NCBI RefSeq assembly: GCF_001700505.1
Contig: NZ_MAPV01000022.1
Coordinates: forward strand, 1 to 64,000
From: Streptomyces mutomycini
GTDB taxonomy: Bacteria; Actinomycetota; Actinomycetes; Streptomycetales; Streptomycetaceae
Length of the DNA stretch: 64,000 bases
Direction of reading: 5' to 3'
A program made the position numbers and the translations under genes. The notes under the pieces were generated by a model. That model had not been told where the DNA came from, searched no databases, and saw only the letters and a program-made list of their open reading frames with translations. Shown one piece after another: positions 57,734-64,000 of this stretch (its first letter is position 1; the number at the start of each line of letters is the position of its first letter).

Positions 57734-58249
57734 ATGACCGTTCCACTCGACCGGCACTATCTGGTCGAACTGCAGGTGTCGGCAGAGCGCATTTCCCAGT
57801 TGCGGCGGATAGTCGCCGCACACCTGCGTCACTGGAGTCTCGACCTGCACGTCCGGCCGGTGTGCCGGGCAGCGGAGGAGCTCCTGACGAACGTCCAGCG
57901 ACACGTCGGCGACGGCCACGAGTGCGTCGTCGAACTCCGCTGGACCGGACGGCACCTGACGGTGTCCGTGTCCGACAACGATTCCCGGATGCCCCGGCTG
58001 CTGGACGGCGGTGGCGGCGGCCTCAGCCGCGTCATGGCCCTGAGCGACAGCTGGGGCACCTGCCGGACCACCGACGGCAAGGTCGTGTGGTTCACGCGCT
58101 ACGCGGAGACCCCGGTCACCACCGGCCTGCTTCCGCGTACGCCCCTTCCCGGCGGCCGTGCGTTCCTCGGCGGCCCCGTCACCGAGAACGGCCCGTACGC
58201 CGAGAGCGGCCCCGCAGCCGAGAACGGCCCGGTCGCCGAACTCGTGTGA
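57734..58249 (+). CDS. HATPase_c_2 anti-sigma-like regulator with repeat tail
   Basis: A 171-residue GHKL ATPase: N box AAEELLTNVQRHV (about 45-57), VSDNDSRMPRL (G1-like) and GGGGGLSRVMALSDSWG (G2-like). The last 25 residues are four GP-x-x-E-N/S hexapeptides (GPVTENGPYAESGPAAENGP, then VAEL) encoded by 18-bp repeats. It lacks a histidine phosphoacceptor. It probably regulates a sigma factor or STAS protein encoded elsewhere. Confidence 0.85.
   Translation: MTVPLDRHYLVELQVSAERISQLRRIVAAHLRHWSLDLHVRPVCRAAEELLTNVQRHVGDGHECVVELRWTGRHLTVSVSDNDSRMPRLLDGGGGGLSRVMALSDSWGTCRTTDGKVVWFTRYAETPVTTGLLPRTPLPGGRAFLGGPVTENGPYAESGPAAENGPVAELV
58172..58243 (+). repeat. Four 18-bp tandem repeats at the end of an HATPase gene
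   Basis: Units at 58172-58189, 58190-58207, 58208-58225 and 58226-58243, all starting GGCCC and encoding GPxxE(N/S) in frame (the last reads GPVAEL). Divergence is mostly at synonymous or near-synonymous positions. Copy number could vary by slippage. Confidence 0.8.
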
Positions 58250-58398
58250 CGAACAGCCCGGTGCCGGCCCGGCCGGCGCGGACGGTGTGCCCGCAGCACG
58301 CATGTTCCGCGCCGGCCGGGTACGCGTGCGTGAGGGGTCGCATTGCGCGCCGCGGCGCTGCGCGGCACGGTCGGAGAACAACGCAAGGAGGCACAGCC

Positions 58399-59805
58399 AT
58401 GCCCATCGCGACGGTCAATCCCGCGAACGGCGAGACGCTCAGGACATTCGACGCACTGGACGGGCAGGAGACCGAGCGCAGGCTCGCCGCCGCACACAGG
58501 GCGTTCCGCAGCTACCGCACCACGGAATTCTCCGAGCGCGCCCGACTGCTGAACCGGGCCGCCGATCTCCTCGACGCGGACCAGCAGGAGATCGCCCGCA
58601 CCATGACCACCGAGATGGGCAAGCCGGTCAAGGCCGCCCGGGCCGAGGCCGCCAAGTGCGCCAAGGCGATGCGCTGGTACGCGGCCAACGCCGCACGCCT
58701 GCTCGCCGACGAGCACCCCGACGACACCGACGTCAAGGACTCCGGTGCCTCCCGCGCCCGGGTGCATTACCGGCCGCTGGGCGTCGTGCTCGCCGTGATG
58801 CCGTGGAACTTCCCGCTCTGGCAGGTCATGCGCTTCGCCGCGCCCGCGCTCATGGCCGGCAACACCGGACTGCTCAAGCACGCCTCGAACGTGCCGCAGA
58901 CGGCCCTGTTCATCGAGGACCTCTTCACCAGGGCCGGATTCCCCGCAGGCTGTTTCCAGACCCTTCTCATCGGCTCGGGCGCCGTGGAGGCCGTCCTGCG
59001 CGACCCGCGGGTCGCCGCGGCGACGCTCACCGGCAGCGAACCGGCCGGCCGCGCGGTCGCCTCAATCGCGGGCGACGAGGTCAAGAAGACCGTGCTGGAA
59101 CTCGGCGGCAGCGACCCCTACGTCGTCCTGCCCTCCGCGGACGTCGGCAAGGCCGCCGAGACCGCTGTGACGGCCCGCGTCCAGAACAACGGCCAGTCCT
59201 GCATCGCCGCCAAGCGCTTCATCGTCCACGCGGAGGTGTACGACGCGTTCGCCGAACGGTTCGCCCAGGGGATGCGCGCCCTGACCGTGGGAGACCCCCT
59301 GGAGGAGTCCACCGACGTGGGACCGCTCTCCAGCGAACAGGGCCGCACCGACCTGGAGGAACTCGTCGAGGACGCCCTCGCCAAGGGTGCGACCGCCCTG
59401 TGCGGGGGCGGGCGGCCGGAGGGGCTGGACCGCGGCTGGTTCTACGAGCCGACCGTGCTCACCGGGATCACCCCGGACATGCGCATCCACCGCGAGGAGA
59501 CCTTCGGCCCGGTGGCGACCCTGTACCGGGTGGCGGACCTGGACGAGGCCGTGGACCTCGCCAACGACACGCCCTTCGGGCTCAGTTCCAATGTCTGGAC
59601 GCGTGACCAGGGAGAGATGGACCGCTGTGTACGCGACCTGGAGGCCGGCGGGGTCTTCTTCAACGGCATGACGGCCTCCCACCCGGCGCTGCCCTTCGGC
59701 GGGGTGAAGCGCTCCGGCTACGGGCGGGAGCTGGCCGGGCACGGCATCCGCGAGTTCTGCAACGCCACCACCGTCTGGTACGGGCCCGGCTCGGACGCCC
59801 GTTAG
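58399..59805 (+). CDS. NADP-dependent succinic-semialdehyde-type dehydrogenase
   Basis: A 468-residue aldehyde dehydrogenase. Catalytic Cys268 (NNGQSC), general base Glu234 (TVLELGG), the NAD(P)-site PWNFPLWQ and LTGSEPAGRAV. Similar proteins are called NADP-dependent succinate-semialdehyde dehydrogenase. ATG at 58399 follows AAGGAGG. It lies between the HATPase gene and phosphoketolase, all on the plus strand. Confidence 0.92.
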   Translation: MPIATVNPANGETLRTFDALDGQETERRLAAAHRAFRSYRTTEFSERARLLNRAADLLDADQQEIARTMTTEMGKPVKAARAEAAKCAKAMRWYAANAARLLADEHPDDTDVKDSGASRARVHYRPLGVVLAVMPWNFPLWQVMRFAAPALMAGNTGLLKHASNVPQTALFIEDLFTRAGFPAGCFQTLLIGSGAVEAVLRDPRVAAATLTGSEPAGRAVASIAGDEVKKTVLELGGSDPYVVLPSADVGKAAETAVTARVQNNGQSCIAAKRFIVHAEVYDAFAERFAQGMRALTVGDPLEESTDVGPLSSEQGRTDLEELVEDALAKGATALCGGGRPEGLDRGWFYEPTVLTGITPDMRIHREETFGPVATLYRVADLDEAVDLANDTPFGLSSNVWTRDQGEMDRCVRDLEAGGVFFNGMTASHPALPFGGVKRSGYGRELAGHGIREFCNATTVWYGPGSDAR

Positions 59806-59862
59806 GCCGGGACGCCCACTGGTCCGGACACCACCCCCTCGCCATGCCCAGGGAGACGCTTC

Positions 59863-62250
59863 ATGACCGACGCCCGAACCCCGGCCGGGACATCCGCCCT
59901 GTCCGACACCGAGATCGCCGCCCTCGACGCGCACTGGCGTGCGGCCAACTACCTGGCGGTCGGCCAGATCTATCTGATGGCGAACCCCCTCCTGGAGGAG
60001 CCGCTGGCCCCCGAGCACATCAAGCCGCGGCTGCTCGGCCACTGGGGCACCTCACCCGGGCTGAATCTGGTCCACACCCATCTCAACCGGATCGTCAAGG
60101 AACGGAACCAGCGGGCGCTGTGCGTCTGGGGGCCGGGCCACGGCGGCCCCGCCGTCCTCGCCAACTCCTGGCTGGAGGGCAGCTATTCGGAGACGTATCC
60201 GGACATCAGCCGCGACCGCGCAGGAATGGGAGCCCTGTTCAAGCAGTTCTCCTTCCCCGGCGGTGTGCCCAGTCACGTCGCCCCGGAGACCCCGGGCTCC
60301 ATCCACGAGGGCGGCGAACTGGGGTACGCGCTCACCCACGCCTACGGCGCGGCTTTCGACCATCCGGAGCTCCTCGTCGCCTGCGTCGTGGGGGACGGGG
60401 AGGCGGAGACCGGACCGCTCGCCGCGTCCTGGCACTCCAACAAGTTCCTCGACCCCGTGCACGACGGAGCGGTCCTGCCGATCCTTCATCTCAACGGGTA
60501 CAAGATCGCCAATCCGACGGTGCTCGCCCGGCTGCCCGAGGACGAACTCGACGCACTCCTGCGCGGATACGGCCACGAGCCCGTCCACGTGGGGGGTGAC
60601 GAACCCGCCGTGGTCCACCGCGCGCTGGCCGCCGCGATGGACCTCGCCGTCGACCGGATCGGGGAGTACCAGCGCGCTGCCCGCACCGGGGGCGCGTCCG
60701 TTCGTCCCCGCTGGCCGATGATCGTGCTGCGCACCCCCAAGGGCTGGACCGGTCCCCAGGCGGTGGACGGACTCCCCGTCGAGAACACCTGGCGCGCCCA
60801 CCAGGTCCCGCTGCCCGGCGTCCGGGAGAACCCCGACCACCTGCGTCAGCTCGAGGAGTGGATGCGCTCCTACCGGCCCGGCGAGCTCTTCGACTCCGAG
60901 GGCCGGCCCACCGGCCAGGTCCTGGCGTACGTTCCCGAGGGCGTCGCACGGCTCGGCTCGACGCCGTACGCCAACGGCGGGCTGCTCCTGCGGGATCTGC
61001 CGCTCCCTCCCATCGAGGACCACGCGGTACGCGTCGACAAGCCGGGAACCGTCATGCACGAACCCACCAGGGTCCTGGGCGGACTGCTCGAAGACGTCAT
61101 GGCGGCCACCGCCGGCAGCAGGAATTTCCGGGTGGTCGGGCCGGACGAGACCGAGTCGAACCGGCTGGGCGCGCTCTACGGGGCGACCGGCAAGGCCTGG
61201 CAGGCGGAGATCCTCCCGACCGACGAGCATCTGGCCCGCGACGGCCGGGTGATGGAGGTGCTCTCCGAACACCTCTGCCAGGGCTGGCTGGAGGGCTACA
61301 TCCTCACCGGGCGGCACGGACTCTTCTCCTCCTACGAGGCCTTCGCCCACATCGTCGACTCGATGGTCAACCAGCACATCAAGTGGCTGCGCACCTCGCG
61401 CAGGCTGCACTGGCGCGCGCCCGTGGCCTCGCTGAACTACCTGCTCACCTCACATGTCTGGCGTCAGGACCACAACGGCTTCTCGCACCAGGACCCCGGC
61501 TTCGTCGACCACATCCTGAACAAGAGCCCGGAGGTCGTCCGGGTCTATCTGCCGCCGGACGCGAACACGCTGCTCTCCACCGCCGACCACGTGCTGCGCA
61601 GCCGCGACTACGTCAACGTGATCGTCGCCGGCAAGCAGCCCGGCTTCGACTGGCTCACCCTCGACGAGGCCCGCGCGCACTGCGCCCGAGGGGCCGGGGT
61701 GTGGGAATGGGCCGGCACCGAGGACGGCAGCCGCGAGCCCGACGTCGTACTGGCCTGCGCCGGAGACGTCCCCACCCTGGAGACGATGGCCGCGGCCGGG
61801 CTCCTGCGGCATCATCTTCCGGACCTCGCCGTCCGCGTGGTCAACGTGGTCGACATGACCCGGCTGCTGCCGCACGAGGAGCACCCGCACGGGATGCCGG
61901 ACGCGGAGTACGACGCCGTCTTCACCCGGGACAGGCCCGTGATCTTCGCCTACCACGGCTACCCCTGGCTGGTGCACCGTCTCGCCTACCGGCGCACGGG
62001 ACACGCACATCTGCATGTCCGGGGCTACAAGGAGGAGGGGACCACCACCACGCCGTTCGACATGGTGGTGCGCAACGACCTCGACCGCTACCGGCTCGTC
62101 ATGGACGTGATCGACAGGGTGCCCGGCCTCGCGGCCCGCGCCGTCGCGGTCCGGCAGGCGATGGCGGACGCCCGTACGCGCCACCACGACTGGATCCGCG
62201 AGCACGGCACGGACCTGCCCGAGGTGACCGACTGGGCCTGGGAGGGCTGA
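59863..62250 (+). CDS. xfp: Phosphoketolase
   Basis: A 795-residue TPP enzyme, within the usual 790-830. [22 protein letters not shown] is the TPP-proximal signature, with DGEAETGPL and [13 protein letters not shown] in the C-terminal part. It splits xylulose 5-phosphate (and often fructose 6-phosphate) into acetyl phosphate and a triose or tetrose phosphate. ATG follows GGGAGA. A strong hairpin follows. Confidence 0.96.
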   Translation: MTDARTPAGTSALSDTEIAALDAHWRAANYLAVGQIYLMANPLLEEPLAPEHIKPRLLGHWGTSPGLNLVHTHLNRIVKERNQRALCVWGPGHGGPAVLANSWLEGSYSETYPDISRDRAGMGALFKQFSFPGGVPSHVAPETPGSIHEGGELGYALTHAYGAAFDHPELLVACVVGDGEAETGPLAASWHSNKFLDPVHDGAVLPILHLNGYKIANPTVLARLPEDELDALLRGYGHEPVHVGGDEPAVVHRALAAAMDLAVDRIGEYQRAARTGGASVRPRWPMIVLRTPKGWTGPQAVDGLPVENTWRAHQVPLPGVRENPDHLRQLEEWMRSYRPGELFDSEGRPTGQVLAYVPEGVARLGSTPYANGGLLLRDLPLPPIEDHAVRVDKPGTVMHEPTRVLGGLLEDVMAATAGSRNFRVVGPDETESNRLGALYGATGKAWQAEILPTDEHLARDGRVMEVLSEHLCQGWLEGYILTGRHGLFSSYEAFAHIVDSMVNQHIKWLRTSRRLHWRAPVASLNYLLTSHVWRQDHNGFSHQDPGFVDHILNKSPEVVRVYLPPDANTLLSTADHVLRSRDYVNVIVAGKQPGFDWLTLDEARAHCARGAGVWEWAGTEDGSREPDVVLACAGDVPTLETMAAAGLLRHHLPDLAVRVVNVVDMTRLLPHEEHPHGMPDAEYDAVFTRDRPVIFAYHGYPWLVHRLAYRRTGHAHLHVRGYKEEGTTTTPFDMVVRNDLDRYRLVMDVIDRVPGLAARAVAVRQAMADARTRHHDWIREHGTDLPEVTDWAWEG

Positions 62251-62312
62251 CCGGCGCCGCGACGGACCCGCCTGACCACGCCGCGACGCACCGGGCCGAC
62301 CGCGCCGCGACG

Positions 62313-62352
62313 CACTCCGGCCGGCCTGCTTCCTGGCAGGCCGGCCGGAGTG
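62313..62352. terminator. Strong bidirectional hairpin after xfp
   Basis: CACTCCGGCCGGCCTGC (62313-62329) pairs perfectly with 62336-62352 around TTCCTG. The flanking genes are convergent, so both can use it. Confidence 0.85.
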
Positions 62353-62363
62353 AGCGGCGACGC

Positions 62364-62771
62364 TCAGTTCACGGTCGTGCGGACGACCGGCGAGACGGCC
62401 CCGCCGCCGACGATCCGCAGGGCGTTCTCGCCCTGGATGCCCAGCTTCACCCGCATGCTGTACTCGCCGCTGCCCGCGGTCCTGATCGTGGCGGGCAGGG
62501 TCACCCAGCGCTCGCCCTGCTTCTGCTGCAGGGTGACCGGGGTGCCGGCACCGATGTTCCGGGCGGAGCCGTGGATACGGAACTCCTCCCAGGCCGCCAC
62601 GCTGCGCGCGGTCGCGTGCGCGGAGAGGGCCGGCCGCGTCGCCAGGTCCTGCGCACGCTCACCGGACGGCGGTGCGGGGACGCCGGACGACGCCGCGGCC
62701 CCGCCCACCGCGCCTGCCAGCGCCACCGCTGCCAGCAGCGCTGCCGCCGATGCGCGCCTGAATCGGTCCAT
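62364..62771 (-). CDS. Small secreted protein with beta-rich domain
   Basis: A 135-residue protein with a signal peptide (MDRFRRASAAALLAAVALAG). The mature part has SVAAWEEFRIHGSARNIGAGTPVTLQQKQ and the repeat-like RWVTLPATIRTAGSGEYSMRVKLG, reminiscent of an Ig-like fold. The ATG at 62771 has AAGGAG 8 nt upstream. The region to the right (62772-62883) is AT-rich and probably contains its promoter. Function unknown. Confidence 0.75.
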   Translation of the reverse strand: MDRFRRASAAALLAAVALAGAVGGAAASSGVPAPPSGERAQDLATRPALSAHATARSVAAWEEFRIHGSARNIGAGTPVTLQQKQGERWVTLPATIRTAGSGEYSMRVKLGIQGENALRIVGGGAVSPVVRTTVN

Positions 62772-62883
62772 GAATGGTTCTCCTTCGTGCACGACGTGAT
62801 CAGTGAGATCGCCGCGGTGAGATCGACTTCGGAGCACCAAATCTAGACAAAATTCACATAATCCTTACGCAGGGACACGCGGG

Positions 62884-63999
62884 TCAGAAACGCAGAACCG
62901 CTGCGAGGCGGCCGTGGTCCGCGAGGGAGTCGTCGGCCACGAAGGCGACCTCGCAGCCCTTGTCCAGCGCCGCTTCGACGAGCTCGTCGACGATGTCCTC
63001 ACGGACCTGGCCGTCCATGGACGGGGTGACGTCCGGACCCACCGGCTCCAGGTGCCCGTCGGTGACCCTGACCGTCTGGTCGAAGTGCTCCTCGACGGCG
63101 ATCAGGCCCGCCCTGCCCTCCCGTACGGCCAGCCACACCTCGTCGAGCCCGCCGGCGAAGGAGCGGCTGCTGTGGGCGTTGTCGAGCCTGCCCTGGATGC
63201 GGGAGGCGGCCTGCTTCCGCCAGTCCTCCAGGGCCGGGCCCAGCTCCTTGAGCAGCTCGGGCGCGGTCGTGTCCGCCGTCGTCCCCTTCGCGACCCTGCC
63301 GACGGCGGGCTTCGCGCTCTCGCCCACCTCGTCGAGCAGGGAGAGCGCGGGTGCGAGGCCGACCAGGAACAGGGGGCGCGGGTCCGCGGCCAGGGCCCCG
63401 CGCAGCTTCTCGTCGACCGTGCGCAGGAAGTTGCGCGCGTCCTCGCTGCTGTAGGTGCTGGGGGTGTCGCCGATCCGCTCCTCGCGTTGCGGGTTGGGCT
63501 CCTCGTGCGGAGCCGTGAGCGGGAAGCCGTCCCCAGGCTCGGGGCGCAGGCCGTCGCTCGTGCCGGAGAAGAGGGAAGCGTGCTCCGCGGACAGGCTGAG
63601 GACCCAGAAGGGCTGCGCCCCGGCCTTCGCCGCGACCAGGTTCCGGGTGAGGAAACTGTCGCTCAGGACCACTCGTTCGGGCGCGGTGCGCGGGAGCTGC
63701 CAGATCTGGTACCCGTCGGTGTCGGCGAAGATCACGAGGGACTCCAGGGCGCGGCGCTGGTCCACCTCGGCCACCGCACGGTCGAGCTGCGCCTTCACCG
63801 CGGTCCGGGCCTCGTGGGTCACCCGGGGGTCTGCGTCCAGCCGGTTGCCGGCCTCGGCCACGAGGTTCCGCAGCCGTACGGCGTCCTGGGCGTTGTCCGG
63901 CGCCCTGCGGTGGGTCGGCATCGTCAGGGACAGAGCCGGGTAGGGCCTGGTCGCGCGAAGGTCCTGCAGCAGGCCGGGCGTCAGGGCGTCCGTATCCAT
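62884..63999 (-). CDS. baeRF-family (archaeo-eukaryotic release factor-like) protein
   Basis: A 371-residue protein. LTMPTHRRAPDNAQDAVRLRNLV, LVIFADTDGYQIW and the C-terminal VRVTDGHLEPVG with LVEAALDKGCEVAFV resemble baeRF3-type eRF1-like domains (ribosome-associated fold). The catalytic GGQ loop of true release factors is not seen. The start ATG is at 63999, on the window edge, so no regulatory sequence is visible. Confidence 0.75.
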   Translation of the reverse strand: MDTDALTPGLLQDLRATRPYPALSLTMPTHRRAPDNAQDAVRLRNLVAEAGNRLDADPRVTHEARTAVKAQLDRAVAEVDQRRALESLVIFADTDGYQIWQLPRTAPERVVLSDSFLTRNLVAAKAGAQPFWVLSLSAEHASLFSGTSDGLRPEPGDGFPLTAPHEEPNPQREERIGDTPSTYSSEDARNFLRTVDEKLRGALAADPRPLFLVGLAPALSLLDEVGESAKPAVGRVAKGTTADTTAPELLKELGPALEDWRKQAASRIQGRLDNAHSSRSFAGGLDEVWLAVREGRAGLIAVEEHFDQTVRVTDGHLEPVGPDVTPSMDGQVREDIVDELVEAALDKGCEVAFVADDSLADHGRLAAVLRF

Positions 64000-64000
64000 C

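Overview
This window looks like chromosomal Streptomyces DNA. The evidence is very high G+C with strong G/C bias at third codon positions, many GTG starts, ATGA/GTGA-overlapped operons, several genes that appear leaderless, and marker genes for the genus: the tyrosinase pair melC1/melC2, a short chaplin, SpoIIE-type phosphatase and HATPase anti-sigma-like proteins, a SHOCT/DUF6325 protein and a DUF6328-type membrane protein. I see no rRNA, tRNA, CRISPR array, insertion sequence, phage gene or origin. All functions are read from translated motifs and family knowledge; no search was run.

Layout: 1-10.7 kb holds single genes (a partial gene, a GNAT acetyltransferase, a SpoIIE-type phosphatase, a lipase-like hydrolase, a Nudix hydrolase, a large secreted phosphodiester glycosidase/metallophosphoesterase fusion and an anti-sigma-like kinase). 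10.7-12.8 kb is a dihydroxyacetone kinase operon (dhaK-dhaL-dhaM). 13.0-21.5 kb is a compact locus: a sugar-nucleotide epimerase, a two-component system, a GT2 glycosyltransferase, a DUF2064 protein, a methyltransferase, a small membrane protein, a membrane-anchored MsrP-like molybdopterin oxidoreductase and a polytopic GT-C-like protein. Its four promoters share one architecture: a TAGSGT -10 box 6-7 nt from the start codon, with 11-bp tandem CTKAC-like repeats upstream (weakest at one of the four). I consider this the best candidate for an undescribed co-regulated system.

21.6-26.0 kb carries a secreted GH26-like hydrolase, a CYP124/125-like P450, the melC operon and a chaplin. 26.2-35.6 kb is an eight-gene minus-strand exopolysaccharide operon of Wzx/Wzy type: initiating sugar transferase, two GT4 enzymes, flippase, polymerase/ligase, deacetylase, chain-length protein and acyltransferase. 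A phosphoglucomutase is divergently placed behind a 620-bp spacer. 37.9-43 kb encodes methylmalonyl-CoA mutase (mutA, mutB) with its G-protein chaperone meaB.

43-53 kb holds a UvrA2-like ABC protein, stress-type and small hypothetical proteins, a tyrosine phosphatase, a paralogous pair of SPR-motif proteins, a DUF1992-like gene that seems to have lost its middle, VOC and GNAT proteins and an F420-type luciferase-like oxidoreductase. 53.4-62.3 kb encodes a PaoABC-type molybdenum aldehyde oxidoreductase, an HATPase regulator with an 18-bp repeat tail, a succinic-semialdehyde-type dehydrogenase and phosphoketolase. The window closes with a small secreted protein and a baeRF-type protein.
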